From Ctena decussata (taxonomy: Eukaryota; Mollusca; Bivalvia; Lucinida; Lucinidae), in assembly GCA_963989385.1 (NCBI GenBank), contig OZ022506.1:64243434-64307433 (forward strand): 64,000 bases of DNA, in the 5' to 3' direction. Position numbers and translations under genes: made by a program. Numbering within the stretch: the first letter of the stretch is position 1; each line of letters opens with the position of its first letter. The notes beneath the pieces are model-generated. The model did not search any database. It saw only the letters and a list, made by a program, of their open reading frames with translations, and was not told the origin of the DNA. This document shows positions 30,376 through 43,690 of the stretch, piece by piece.

Positions 30376-30535
30376 AAATGCATGCGCTCTACAGCAGGCT
30401 AGCGGTCATGTTCGAATTCAGCTGGAGGTGGAATTCTATCGTAAACGGGGTTCATAGCACATGGCCTTACATTATTACCATTCCATCCACTGAAATACTG
30501 TTGAAGGACAGTAATACCGAAAGAGCCATCTGTTA
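30376..30535 (+). mobile_element. Degenerate S1 SINE (copy of 18991-19150)
   Basis: Same degenerate plus-strand S1 element as in copy 1, followed by the CAAAA tract at 30579-30635. Confidence 0.65.
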
Positions 30536-31074
30536 TACTGTTCACAAAAAAATAGCGGATAGTAAGGTAAAAATTGAAGTATTTAGAAAAAACAAAACAA
30601 AACAAAACAAAAAGAAACAAAAACAAAAAAACATCGACGAAATCCGTCTGAAAAGATAAGTGTCGATGCATAATTATACGTGATCTGCTTACAATTTGGG
30701 AAGATGGTGCAAATCCGCGTCTGCACAACTGAAAACAGAACCTTTCTGTAAAAGATAAGGTTTACATGGTTTAAGTTTATTTTATTTTGGAAATATCGCG
30801 CACTTCCAGCAAATGTTTGCTTCATCTTAAGCATATGTACCAAAAGACTTTTCCTAAGGAAAAGAATTTTTACAAGAGTTCTGATACGGAACTGTAGCTC
30901 TCCTGGACTGGCGTATAGGTAAGAGCCCAGCAGGCACACAATTTTGAATCAACATTGATTCAATATTGATCCGACGTTGTGTGCCCAGTGAGGTCTGGTG
31001 TCCCTTTGTTTAAGTATTAGCAAGACCAGCAATTTACTCTATATTACGATATTTGTAGGCTGACCTATACTGGG

Positions 31075-31160
31075 TTCGAGGTAATAAAACTTGAGAATAA
31101 TCTCAAACTCAAAATAAAGCACACTGATTGGCTGCTGTACTCAAGTTTTATAACCTCTGG
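31075..31160. mobile_element. CCGAGGT-type MITE, short form (duplicate)
   Basis: Duplicate of 19690-19775 with the same inverted ends. Confidence 0.85.
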
Positions 31161-31443
31161 ATCTGATCCCTTTAGCAGTGGGATCAGCACTTTTAATGCA
31201 TTAATTTTTAAAATTCTTTTCAAAATCTTCTATTTCATTCCAAACATGGCTACATCATCCCTCTTTGGAGAGAAGTTGGGAATAACTGAGGCAGTGTCTC
31301 GTATAAGCCACCTCCAAGAATTCTTTGATTCGATTCCAAACATGAGTGTAATAGAGACTGACCCCTGATGACCACATTAGGGACTTGAGACGAGTCTCAC
31401 TTTGAAAATTTGAAACTGTCCAAGTAAGTCATCAAATGTTAAT

Positions 31444-34400
31444 CACTGATTCTCAAGAAAGTGTAACGAATGGTGTCATGGCTTTAAACGCATGTATATT
31501 TTTGTTTTGAGTCGTCGATTAAATCAAATAAGTGCATGCTCTGAAGTTTGTGCCACTACCTTAAACTTTTAAGTTATAATATTGATTCAAATACACGGAA
31601 ATACTCACTTAGTCATACCTGATACTGAAGGATCCCCCCTATTTTTTGCATGTCATAATTAAAGATGTCAATATTTACTTTCAATTCTTTTGAAGACTTT
31701 CGGCGTGAAGCAATAGTCTTGACTTGGAAAGGTTGCTTTTATCGAGTCCTTTCGACTAGTGATTAATGGGTATACTTTGGAACACAATGCTTTGTTTAAC
31801 TCATGATTGTTTCTTGTCACTGAGTTCTGTGTATTCTACGAGTCCAAGCATTAACAATGCATTCCAAAGTTTCGGATGAGGCTAACCAGGTTTGTTTTTT
31901 CACCAAGGAGGTCATAATCAGCTACCCTGACAGGTCATAACTATTTTTTTACTATCTATTAAATTCAAATTTTATTTTGACGCGTCCTTAGTATTCTGAA
32001 AAACGTAATTTTCCAAGTGTATTTTACGAGTCAAGCCAAAGTCACCCAGTTTTTTTAACAAGAAAGAAACCTAGTGCCTGCCGTGGAAGGGAGACAACCC
32101 CTACTGGTCATTGGACAACTAGCGTAACCCTTTACGAATATGCTTCATAGAAAATAAGTTTCACGTTTCAAAAAATTATTTTACGGGACGTATTATACGG
32201 GACAGAAATGCTGAGTAGTTCAGGAATGGACCCAGCAAGAAGCTGATACACTCTTAAAAAGGGCAGATTGTCTTTTTCATTTAAAAATGTACACATGAAC
32301 GGCCAATCAGAAGCTGCAAAAGATTGAAAATATGGGAGAAATTTTCAGTTTTTGAATATCTCATATTATGATTTCATGATTCAACAAAATATTCGTTTAG
32401 TATTTACCTTCTTCTTAAACTGAATTTGATATGTCCATTTATGCGCTAAATATTTTCCACGGATTGTAATGGGCTATTAAAATGAAATACTGATGCACTG
32501 TGGTCTAGTTTTAGGAAATAAATCGACTTTCGAGCAGTCCCGTATAATACAGAAATGTGTCCCGTAAAATACAATTACATTTGATAGCAGTTCTTTAAAG
32601 AAAAAAAAGTTCCGACAAACCTGAGAATTAGAAATTAAGTTTTAAATTAATTATAATATATGTGTCTTTATTCTCTGTCCTAGACTGAGTAATCTGCTCT
32701 CTTTATCTGTAGTTTTAATTTGTTTTCTTGGAAAATTTGGTCAAATTTCAAGTCTGCAAAAATAGATTGCCTAATTCGCAATTTATATGGCGCTAGAAAT
32801 GATGTTCTTCTGCAGTTTAGTCATCTTTAAGTGTTACATAGGCGTTATTGTCATCAGAATTTGGAAATTTTCTTAGTGGGAAGACTTGAGAAATTGTGCG
32901 AGCAAATGCAACATTAATGTCCCTTAAAATACAAATTTAAAACAAGTTTCACTGTCTTAATAAGATGATTTTATGGTAATTTTTTTCATATAACAGCAAA
33001 ATATACACAAGTCAAAGATGCTTGACTTTTAGATGCATGTATCTTGAAGTATTCTTGTCGGAAAGTCTCATATTACAACTATTGAGATTTCAAGTTTTTT
33101 TCTATTTAAGAACTGAGAAAAAGAACTTGAAATGCAAAGCAGGAATGCTGATTAAAAAGAGCAAACAGACTGGCAAATTGTAACGCAAACACTTCTCTGT
33201 GGTTAAATATAGAACTTGTTCATGCAACAACACCGCATCTAGCCATTTTTGTTAATATTTGTATCTAAACACAAACAATTCACTGTCACATTTTAAGATC
33301 GTGCATTTTACGGGACAATACAGAAGACATGAATAGCAGTGTAACCACTCTAGATGCTCTAAAAAGCATATGCGTTTTATACAGATAGGTTAAAGTTTTA
33401 AAGTTTAAAACAGGAGTTTTCCTTGAGGATTTCAAATCTTTAACTTCATGTGCTTGGCAGGAATAGTTTTCTTTCATGTTAGTTAAGTATACTGAACGCC
33501 AAAAGAAACGCCTACAAGTTTAGGTTCAGTTTTCTTCTGTCAACTGAGTTATAGTTTTAAATCATATATAGCAGAAAACACGACTGACGTTTGCCAACAA
33601 TATAAACTTATCTTCTTGCAAAATTAAACTTGGATTAAAGAGTTATCTCAATTTATCGTGAAACATTCAAAGTTGTTGTAAGAATTGTCTTTCCTTTGGC
33701 GGTATAATAGATTGTTTCCAAAACAAGACTCTGATGTGTGGTTATGAAGAAAACGTCGGTTTTATTACCATGGTATTCTTCTTAGGAACATGACAGCAGT
33801 TTGAAGTTGAACACTTGTCAAATTATCTCCCTTGCAATTAAACAAATAGCAAAATGGGAAGTCCAATAACATCAAAAGTTCTGCAGTGCTACAAAAAATT
33901 TCTTTGCAAACCTTTTTATTTTTACTCTTGTTAATTAATTTAAACTCTTCGTATGAGTGGTTTCTGTTCTTTATAAGAAATACAGGGTGTTAAAAGGTCT
34001 ATGGAAATCCAATGGTAAGCCAGTGTTACTGTTTCTACTGCCAACTTTCACTTGATTGTTTCTCTAAAACGCAGGGCTCGACAGCTTTGATTTTTTCGCT
34101 GTTTCTTACCTTTGCCGCGGACATTATGTCTAGAGAAAATAATTAGCTGAGCATCATAGGGAATTTAAAATTCAGCTTCTGAAAATATGGTGACTTTAAG
34201 TTTAACCCCATCACAAAAGCAAGCGTTCTGGTCTCTAAAGTTTATTGAATATCGATGCGTTATATAGTGCTCCTTCTGTCGGAATATCATAAACAAAGTA
34301 CCTTAAAATGTCTAAGTAAGAGCATATACCTATACCTTCAAATAAATTGGGCGTATACATTGTATGCGTTTCTTTTGACGTTCAGTATACAATGAGATCG

Positions 34401-34741
34401 TATTGCTTCTTTTTGGTAGAAGAAGAGCATTTTGCTTTTTCAGAAATAACAGAGTGAAGATTTCTAAAGCTCAACTTCGTCCTAAACAAAATCACCTGCC
34501 TCTACGGTGGATTATACCCTTATACCTCTAGCAATTGCTTCAAGTATTTGGTATATATGACTCGTAGAATACTCAAGAGAAGTTTTAGTGCCTTCGCGTT
34601 GTCTATCGTTATCTGAATTCATCTGATATTTACTGTGCAATACTTTAGATTTGTGAAATGACCGTCAGCGATCTCTATATGACTTGTTTACTTTTTCGAT
34701 TTTTTAACCACCCACAAGTTACACTTTCTTGAGAATCAGTG
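31444..34741. mobile_element. 3.3-kb CACTG element (duplicate)
   Basis: Duplicate of 20059-23356 with the same TIRs and TAAT flanks. It came with the segmental duplication, not by a separate transposition, because all flanking sequence is duplicated too. Confidence 0.85.
33490..34387. mobile_element. Tc1/mariner-like element (duplicate)
   Basis: Duplicate of 22105-23002 with the same TIRs and TA flanks. Confidence 0.8.
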
Positions 34742-35157
34742 TAATGTTTTCGTGAAGACCTTCGATTTGATACCAAACATGACTATAGTTGGAAGTTATC
34801 GCCTTATGAGGATGGGGTCAGGATGGAAGGCGGCGGTGGTGGTGGTGGTGGTGGTGGTGGGGGTCTGTATATCTGTTCTGATTCTGTATTATCCCTTGTA
34901 TAAGTCTGGCTATTTTAGCTTAAAGTCCCCTTTGCAGCCATATAGTCAACAGATCGGAACGAATTTCGTTTAGACATATCACAAACTCAGGGAAAACAAT
35001 CCAGGCAAGTTCTGGTGACTGTGGTCTAATGGTGGATGCGATAACGATATTTTAACACTGGTTGACAATTGGGCTATTCTCAGTTTTCCAACTCGTTGCT
35101 TTGCCATGCATGTGTGCGGCTATTCCGAATGATGAGTCGGAACGGTTCTCGTTAATG

Positions 35158-36070
35158 CCCCTATTCCACACAGACCACGAATCCCACGAATCGCAATGAA
35201 TTGATAAATATTAGAATTCGTGGCGATTGTAAATGTTCTGGTCCAATTCGTGATGCTCTACGATTCATTTACGATACAAGTACAATGGGGCTACGAATAT
35301 TCGTGGGATTCGACTTGATTCGGCTGGACTCGCACGAATATTGTCAAGAATTCAGTACGATTTACAGGAATCTCTTTGGAAATACTGCACAAACGTTTAG
35401 AATTAGTTACGAATCAGTTAAGTATACGCCGAATGCACGTACGAATCCGGTATGAAAAAAATGAATTCGTGACTATTCTCGAAAATTCGTGGGATTTTCT
35501 CCCAAGATAAGTATGAAAAGGCCCCAAGCCTGATCACAGATCCTTTGCTGTACGTACATATTAAGTATGAACCATCAGAAATCTATGGCCACAAAATGAA
35601 ATATCTACGCACGAGGCACATGATGTCGTAACGACGTCGTACTAAGGTCAGTGCGACGTAATGACATCTCATCGACGTCAGTACGACGTCATTTGCCCGC
35701 TGGGTAGATAAATGTATGCGTCCAGAGCCTTCACTGAGCGCAAATGCATCAAATATACAAATTCAGGAATCCCCGAATGAGCTGAGAACACTACGAACGC
35801 CTCAGAATCGATTTCGAATCAGTTACGATGCCTAAGAATGCATTAAGAATCTGTTTCGAATTTACTACGAAGTTTTTGAATCGGGAGTTCGTGGCCAAAA
35901 TTTTGAACAGCTCAAAACTTTTGCCACGAATTCCCGATTGCTCAAGAATTGCAAGAACTGACTACGAATATATACGATTCAGTCAAGGACTTCGCGAAGT
36001 AATTACGATTCAGCTACGAATCCTAAAATTTATCAATTCGTGACGATTCGTGGTCTGTGTGGAATAGGGG
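35158..36070. mobile_element. 913-bp ATTCGT element (duplicate)
   Basis: Duplicate of 23773-24685, including the nested GACGTC foldback. One base differs just after the foldback (T at 35712 for C at 24327). Confidence 0.8.
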
Positions 36071-36397
36071 TATAAGACACAACTTGCTGAGAGGAAGGCG
36101 TGTGCAGTTTCGACAAAATTTCCCCAGCGGAATAAATTATCGAAGTTCCCCCAGCGGGGTAAAAATCTAAGTTCGGATACATATAATTCGGACGTTTTTC
36201 AAAATGCTCTAACTCTTTTTTTTTTTTTTGTCACAGTTTAGTTCTCTTTCTTCTCTTCTGGCTCCTAGTGAAAATGGTAGCGGAATGAACTGGAAACTGG
36301 CTTATTGGAACGGAATGAGCTGAAAACTGGCTTATTGGGTATATATCAACAGATGACCTTAACCAAGTCCAACAACCCTGCTATAATAATACATAAT

Positions 36398-36634
36398 TGA
36401 GCCGCGACACGAGAAAACCAACAATGTGGTTGTGCAAACAGCGCAGACTCAGATCAGTCTGGGCATCCGCCAAGTGTGATGAGAGTCTTTGCAGTGCACT
36501 TAAAATGTAGCTAAGGTTTCAGCTACCTCCATGCGGGCAGGGAAGACTCTGATCAGACTGGGCGGATGCCCAGGCTGATCTGAGTCTTCGCTTGGCGCAC
36601 AACCACCTTGTTGGTTTTCTCGTGTTGCGGCTCA
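36398..36634. mobile_element. TGAGCCGCGACACG MITE (duplicate)
   Basis: Duplicate of 25015-25251. Confidence 0.88.
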
Positions 36635-37023
36635 TATTAAGTATAAGTTTCATAGAATTCCAATAACTCATGTACTACTGATGTCATTCTGACACAACTT
36701 TATGTGAACCACTGGTTTATGGTGATACACATTTATGTAAAGTCTCATGAAAGTCTGATAATTGGTTACTTAGTTATGGCACATTTTATTGTTTTGAAAT
36801 CAATTCAAGGGCGATAACTCATGCATTACTGAAGCCAGTCTGACGAAACTTCACATGCATCAGCACCTTATAGTGATGTATACATGAAATTCCGTTCAAT
36901 GGTTACTTAGTAATGGCTCCGGGCGGACGGACGGAAAGGCGGACGGACGGAAGTACGGACGGACATGGACATGCACAAAACTATATCCCTCCGCCTTCGG
37001 TGGCGGATAAAAACGGTACTTAA
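36635..37023. repeat. CCGCCTTCGGTGGCGG repeat (duplicate)
   Basis: Duplicate of 25252-25640, with its CGGACGGA-rich stretch. Confidence 0.72.
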
Positions 37024-37240
37024 GTTCCGCTATCCTTGGCCCTAAGGTAGCCGGGGTTGCAAATAGCTGCTGCATTATTTACAAATATCCCAGAAAAGCC
37101 AAATACAAGGAATGGTTGCGATGTCCAAACTATTCAGAGTAACCACAGTACATGAAAACCACTCAGGCCGCATCTGAAAAGAGGGCCTGGTTTTACACAT
37201 TTATGCCTGTATTTCTACAATGGACTCTCTCGTCTTCAAA

Positions 37241-37444
37241 TGAGCCCCGGTAGCTAAGTGGGTTAAGCGCTGGCCTACTGATCTAGCGGACCGGGTTCGA
37301 ATCCCGCTTGAGGCGAGAATCTTTCCGACCGTAAACGGGGTTCCATTGCACACAGCTTTTCATTATCATCGTCCCATCGTCCTGATATGACTGAAATACT
37401 GTTAAAAAGGACGTAAAATCTCAAATCATTCATCCATCCATCCA
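37241..37444 (+). mobile_element. S1 SINE with 15-bp target duplication (duplicate)
   Basis: Duplicate of 25858-26061, with TCTCTCGTCTTCAAA on both sides. Confidence 0.93.
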
Positions 37445-37540
37445 TCTCTCGTCTTCAAAGTGGGACAAAGAATAAAGGAGACTTTTCCTCCATTCCAATT
37501 CCAATCCATTTCATTCTATTCCATGTATGTCATTTTTACT

Positions 37541-37783
37541 CTGGCTCTGCTATAATGCAGACGGTCAAGAGTTCGAATCCCCGTTGGGCCAGCCAGCGAC
37601 TTAAAGCTGTGTCAACCCAGCAGTAAATGGGTACTTGTTTTCGAATCAGGGAAGGATAGAGGCTACGAAAAGAGATTGATGAGCTCCGCCTGCCAAATGT
37701 TGTGTCCAAGATATGTTGGTCTCTGTGACACCCACTGCCTCAACCGTCATTAGGCTACGGGAAACTTACCACGTACTAAAATC
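37541..37783 (+). mobile_element. S5 SINE fragment (duplicate)
   Basis: Duplicate of 26158-26400. Confidence 0.7.
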
Positions 37784-37972
37784 TCAAGGAAAATTACAAG
37801 ACCATAACGATGTTGAAATAATATCCTGCATGAAATGCAAACTCTGTAGATCCTGATCTGGCGCCGCGTGTTGCGGCGTCTGATCTGGGCCTACACTGTT
37901 TGCAAAGCTCCTAGGTGCCCACTCACTAAAAATCCTATTGTTATGTGATCTAACTCAGGATTATCCCATTTA

Positions 37973-38693
37973 GCGATTTAAGAATTAGAACATCAAAATG
38001 GACTCACTTCAGATAGCCCATTATAAAACAGTCGTAGTTATGCCCGAGGCCTTTACCCTTTGAATCATTGACTCGTCCAGGTGAGAAACAGTCCATTATG
38101 GTAATAGGTGTTTAGGATCAGTATTGCCTCCCTTTGAATATTAAGTGGACTCTTCTATTGATTTTGGACTGGTTTATTATTTCAGAGTAGGGGTTTTTGT
38201 TAAATTTTTCTGTAAGTACAAATCTTTACACCCCTTAATATCTTAAATTGACTCGTCCGTCAATGAGTATTGAACAGTCCATTATTGAAAATGGGGGTGT
38301 CAGAAAGGCATTTGCATTTCCACCCTCGTATATTGAAATGGACTCTTCCATCTACGCATTTGGATCATTCCATTATCCAGAGGGGCGTTACTATAAATCA
38401 TTTCACCACTATATTAAATTGACTATTCCATCATAGAGCCCTCTATTAATTTGTAATAGGGGTGTTTGATAAAAAAAATCTCGGGCAACATCATGAATGA
38501 TTTAAATGAACTCTTCTACCATTGGCATTGGATTAGGGCATTTTTGAGTAATGTCGCAAACTGCACAGGATAAGTGGGAGTTGAGCGATGTTCACCAAGT
38601 CATGCTGCGCTGACTGCATTGATAATGAAATGATGGGTGACACTCAAACAGACAAGCCTGCTTCGTAGCATTGATAAATGGAACACTGCGATA
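37973..38693. repeat. Tandem array and tail of P2 (duplicate)
   Basis: Duplicate of 26590-27310. The uninterrupted CCTTTCCAACAGT site follows at about 38699. Confidence 0.8.
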
Positions 38694-39429
38694 TTAAGAC
38701 CTTTCCAACAGTATTTCAGTCATATCAGGACGCTGAATGGATTTGGGTCAGATTTAATCAGAATGAACATTTAACAACGTTGTTTTCAAATGTAAGCAAT
38801 GTATACCCTCCAAGATGCTCGCAAGCTGCCTTTACAAAAAAATAGCAAAACACAAAAATGACAATACTGACAGCCCACCTTTGTGTCAGAATGATACTTG
38901 CAATTTTTTTCAGATTGATTATCTAAGATGGCTGCCATCTACCGTTAATAAAAACAGCAAAATACATGAACATGGCATTATCTCAAGAATCGCTGAACGT
39001 ATTTTTTTCCAAAACTATATCAGAATGAAAGCATCACGTTTGCGCGACTATACCTGAAAATTTTCCCGTACATATCTGGGTCCGCGGATTTAAGTTGAAG
39101 CGCTTCTGTTTCACATACTGAGAGGCAGTTTTTAATTTCAACTGAGAAACTTTTTCATCTAACAAAGGCAAACTGACTTTTAAACTTCAAAAAAGAGAAT
39201 GGTATACAGTTATATTGTACCTTGCTAACAAAACGGGTAACATCAAAATAAACTTCAAAACATTGAAATATCCGAGGTTTTGTGAAATAAATCAGTCGAG
39301 CAGAGTAAGAAAAAATAGTCGCGCATTCGTATGAAAATAAGTCACATTTCGTATGTTAAAAAGTCATGCATACGTATGGCGTCCGTCAGAGGAAGCCTTG
39401 CATGAAGCCATTTCACTAAGAGGATAATA

Positions 39430-39669
39430 AAACATTCTTTTCCGGTGTTTTAACGTTTGCCCAAGCCCTCGTGTATTAACATGTTGCAGCCCTAACCGCT
39501 GCGTTTGCCCAAGCCCTCGTGTATTAACATGTTGCAGCCCTTACCGCTGCGTTTGCCCAAGCCCTCGTGTATTGACATGTTGCAGCCCTCACCGCGCAGC
39601 GGTAAGGGCTGCAACGTGTTAATACACGAGGGCTTGGGCAAACGTTAAAACACCGGGAAAGAATGTTTT
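39430..39669. repeat. Long palindrome (duplicate)
   Basis: Duplicate of 28047-28286, with the same three left-arm modules. One module reads CCCTAACCGCTG where copy 1 reads CCCTTACCGCTG. Confidence 0.9.
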
Positions 39670-40548
39670 ATGGTCATTGTTATAAACCTTCTTACGGAAG
39701 CAATCTTGATTCCAGAGCTCTGCAAACGACACGAAAGCGGGCTTTAATGGTGTTTAAGCCCTGGCACACCCGTGTTTTAACAATGTTGAAGCTCTGTTTT
39801 AAGTATTTGGGCTGCGCCATAAGAAAGACTATCTTCCTATGTGTAGACCCGGATCATCCGTTACATCCGTTGATTTCAGTACTCAGGAACCTTGGCAATG
39901 TCAAAGTGCTGTACGGCCCCGCGGGATTGTATGGGTCTCCGCTGCGTTTTATATCAGGGCTCTATAATCGTTTCTGTTGTGCTCCGGTTTTTGTTTGTAC
40001 GACAGCGTATTAATCAGCATCAAAATGATGTCTTATCAACGGTCATTTCGACGCTGTGTGTCGCATGTCCCGACACGATTCGCCCGAAACCAACATGCCC
40101 GTATAAGCTGTCGAGTGTTCTAACCTGTTTTTTCTTTTATCATATAGTTTACATAACATGACTTCCAGCAGTAATACATCTATGAAAAGTGTATTTCTTC
40201 AAAAGGTCACATCTCTTCAGTTTTTATATAACTGTGCATTCATTTATAACCTTATGCATATTTAACGCATGCTTTCATAGCGTTTTCGGTTCGACATGCT
40301 GATGTGCCGTATAGGCCATTTTCTATTCGTTATATTGTCCGAAATCTTCTCTTGTTTCAGTACTGCCGCATGAAGATTAGCAGAGGCTACATGCATATTG
40401 GAATTTGCTCCCCCGCCCCCTCCACACACACTAACACAGAAAACACTACTTGTTAAAAGCGATTATCATCCTTGTACAAACAGCACCCGAACCACTATGG
40501 GTGTAGTCATGTAGCTTGACCCACTAATTCCTCGTGTTCCATAAAAGG

Positions 40549-40890
40549 GGGAGCGGCAGTGGTGTCAGTAGTATAGGCGCTAGACTATAGCAATCCAGAG
40601 GCTGCAGGTTCGACTCTCGCTCCTCTGGTGTTGGGATGAAACTTTTAAACCGAGGTCACGACTCCACACCGGGTAGGCGGCAATCGAAAACACTCTTAAC
40701 AATCGATTAACGCGGATCAAAACCCGCGTTTTCGATTGCAAATTGTCGCCTATTTGCAATCGAAAACGCTTTTTCAAAAGGTTTTGATCCGCGTTCGTCG
40801 ACTGCACGAGCGTTTTCGATTGCCGTCTATCCGGTGTGGTCTCCGTATGACATGTTTGAGTTGATGTTAAACCCCGAGTTCGCACACTGA
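40549..40890 (+). mobile_element. S2 SINE interrupted by MITE (duplicate)
   Basis: Duplicate of 29166-29507; MITE at about 40664-40839. Confidence 0.82.
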
Positions 40891-40937
40891 TGTCTATAAA
40901 ATGAACACTGGCAAACCGTACAGTCCCAAATCAGGGT

Positions 40938-41146
40938 CCGAGGTCATAAACTTGAGTATAATCTCAAACTCAAAATAAAGCACACTGATTGGCTGCTTCC
41001 GAGCATGCACACTGATTGGCTACTTCCGAGCATGTGCTCGGAGGCAGCCAATCAGTGTGCTTTATTTTGAGTTTGAGACATGCTCGGAAGCAGCAAATCA
41101 GTGTGCTTTGTTCTGATTTGAGAATGTACTCAAGTTTATAACATCT
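40938..41146. mobile_element. CCGAGGT hairpin MITE, long form
   Basis: CCGAGGTCATAAACTTGAGT at the left, TGTACTCAAGTTTATAACATC at the right, with inner inverted CACACTGATTGGCTGCTTCC copies around CGAGCATGTGCTCGG. It preserves the hairpin that copy 1 lost at the duplication junction. Confidence 0.83.
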
Positions 41147-42041
41147 GCACGGCATCTGATTCAGGCATGCACTGTATGAGTTCTTCTCTTTCAAACGAAA
41201 TATTTAAACCAGGCACCCATAAAAATTAAAACAAAAGCAGTTTTCATATTGGTTTAAACGATATTTCATTAACTATAAATTACATACATATACGATGTAC
41301 TACAATACAATTTCAAAAGTATCAGGATTTGACAGTAAGCAAAATGCTTATATATAAAGTCGTTTCCTGATATATAAAGTCCTAAAGTATAAAGTTTTCA
41401 TGTTAAAAGGGTAATCATAAATAAGTCTGCCTTTTCTGAATCACGAAGTGATTTTGAGTTTTTTTCTAGTACCTTAAGCCTGGCTTCAGTCGAATCTGGA
41501 TATTACTCTGGTGGTAAGACTCGCCCCAGTGCTCCTTTGCAGAGGATATATTGAACATAGGGACTGTAGCCAGACTATGGTACCTTGAACATGTGAGGAT
41601 TTGATGTTTCTTATTCAAAATAAATAGCTCTTACACCCACTGCCCATAAAGCCACTTAGCTATGGGCAACCGTACTAAAATCTCAATGGAAAGGTACTGG
41701 GGCCATCACGGTTTTCTAAGAAAATGTTGTATAAAAGCAGTAAATACAGCAAACTCTGTAGGCCCTGATCTGATGACCGCGTTCTGCGGCGCCCGGTCAG
41801 GGTCTTTACTCTACACTTTTTGCCAAGATGTGAAAGCCCACTCACTATAATTGTTATCTGACCTGAGTGATTACCAGGATTATCCCAATAAGCTTCACTT
41901 GAACATTTATCCTTTCATTCGGATTATCACATTGCATTCTGGGTATTTTTGTCGTCTGCTGAAATTGTCGTCTGCATCAAAAATCAAGAATATTTTGACA
42001 ATATTGGTCTAACTAACTCTTGTAGAAATGATGTCTAGGCA

Positions 42042-42146
42042 ACAAACAGTTTGGATCTCAGATCAGGCCCCACGTTTGTGGGGCATGATCTGGATCCAAA
42101 CTGTTTGGATCTCAGATCAGGCCTGATCTGGATCCAAACTGTTTGC
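42042..42146. repeat. GATCTGGATCC hairpin with partial duplication
   Basis: The hairpin of 10644-10710 with an extra half-unit: CTGGATCCAAACTGTTTGG..CAGGCCTGATCTGGATCC. The inserted piece follows the fold, as expected from slippage at a hairpin. Confidence 0.8.
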
Positions 42147-42229
42147 CCAGATACTCTTAAAGGGGTATCCCGAATGGAATGGGTTAATCAGTAAGGACCT
42201 TTCCATCTTCGTGGCATAAGATAAGTTAG

Positions 42230-42800
42230 TGAGTAATGTTCGAGACTTTGAATAATTGACTCGTCGACTAAATCGTCTTTGTGTGCGAGCAGTCCATTAT
42301 GAAAAAACAGGGTGGTTGTATCAGAACATTGCACCCCCTAAATATATCGAATGGACTCTTCCATTGATTTTGGACTGGTTTATTATTTTAGAGTGGGACC
42401 TTTGTAACAAATATTTACTACTTGTATAAATCTTTGCACCCCTAAATATATTAAATTGACTCGTCCATGAATGATTGTGGAACAGTCCAATATTAACAAT
42501 AGGTGTTAAAAGAGCTCATTACATTTTTCACTTCCCCTGAATATATAAAATGGACAGTCCCATTTTTGTCTTTTGGTCGGTCCATTATCTAGAAGGGCAC
42601 TATAAATAATTTTACCCAGATATTAATTTGACTCTTCCATCATAGAGCCGTCCATAATTAATTACAGGAGTGTTTGATGAAAAAAAACTTCGGCAGCACA
42701 GTTTACCTTACTCCCTGAATGATTTAAATGGACTCTTCTATCTTTGACATTGGGTCATTCTATTGGTAAGAGGAGGCTTTCTACTAGATTGTAAATACTT
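42230..42800. repeat. Degenerate ~110-bp tandem array
   Basis: Counterpart of 10790-11390, with the same order of variants. Confidence 0.78.
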
Positions 42801-42887
42801 AAAATATGCTCTCCAAGTAATTTTCATGAGTCCGTAAGATTTCACTCTCGCTCACTTGGCTTTTGCTTTTGCTCAGGCAGATATTTA

Positions 42888-43582
42888 TACTCCTCGCCAA
42901 AAGTTTAGCATATTTTTAGAATAAATGTACCAAGATCATTAGAAAGCATAATAAATTAGTTCCACTTTTCAGTATTAAGATACAGTGGACCCTCTTTAAA
43001 ATGACAGCATTTGTTCCCAAATATTTTGACGTTAAACTGAATTTACTGTTGTAATGAATACATATTTTGAACAATAAAACCATTCCGTGCAAATCAAAAT
43101 GACATTAATTTTGCTGTTGTATAAGACGGTTGGCCATTGTAAAGACGGTTGGCTGTAAATGCATTCTTTCTTCAACATCAATGCTTAAACATTGCAAAAC
43201 ACCAAATTTAAATTGGTTTGAGCAATCACTGCATAAAGTGGGCACATAAATGAATGCCCCCGAATTTCACGTTTTTTCGTATTCGCCAACAACATTTAGC
43301 ATGACCGAACTTTAAATTGATGTAAAAGAAAAGTCACTCAAAGCGCATTAGAAGAATATTTTTTCTTTCCATAACTTGTTTTTTGGACATGTACGTCCAA
43401 GCTCGCCCTGTGCTGTTGTTTCTCAATTTCAAATCAAACTTGCTAATTCCATGAAGCTTAATTATTGGTGTTGATGATAGAATACATTAACTTCCACAGA
43501 AAGTCTAAATTAAATTGTAATTATCTCTTGCAATCTTCTTATTTTTGCTTTCACCATATGGTAAACTTTTGGCGAGGAGTAT
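42888..43582. mobile_element. Tc1/mariner-like non-autonomous element, 695 bp
   Basis: The ends TACTCCTCGCCAAAAGTTTA at 42888 and its complement ending at 43582 are perfect inverted repeats of 20 bp. TA flanks both (42886-42887, 43583-43584). It interrupts compound-repeat sequence that is continuous near 63545 and 11485. No recognisable transposase. Confidence 0.82.
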
Positions 43583-43599
43583 ATGTGTATATGATGCAG

Positions 43600-43690
43600 G
43601 CAGACAACGTTGTCTTTGGACGGACACTCGGCGCCAAGTGCGTGAAACTGTGGATACGTACCGCTGGGTCGGGTATGAAAACCACAACTC
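43600..43690 (+). mobile_element. S6 SINE fragment
   Basis: TTTGGACGGACACTCGGCGCC and GATACGTACCGCTGGGTC match the S6 fragment at 11507-11605, also directly after AGACAACGTT. The (CTGAA)n tail is absent, so it diverges at the 3' end. Confidence 0.6.

Larger units (their letters stand above)
29624..41134. repeat. Tandem segmental duplication, copy 2
   Basis: Near-exact repeat of 18239-29623 as far as GATTGGCTGC at 40996, then a 128-bp hairpin stretch missing from copy 1, then TGTACTCAAG. Beyond 41134 the flank continues as ordinary compound repeat, collinear with P1 and P4. The near-perfect identity of even neutral, low-complexity sequence means a very recent event or an assembly error. Confidence 0.95.
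41147..42886. repeat. Right part of compound repeat after the duplication
   Basis: Collinear with 9611-11490 and 61970-63540: GTTTAAACGATATTTCAT block, CACCCACTGCCC block, GATCTGGATCC hairpin and second tandem array. This segment occurs once, being outside the duplicated unit. Neither S6 fragment at P1 10327 is present at the equivalent place here (about 41826). Confidence 0.75.
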
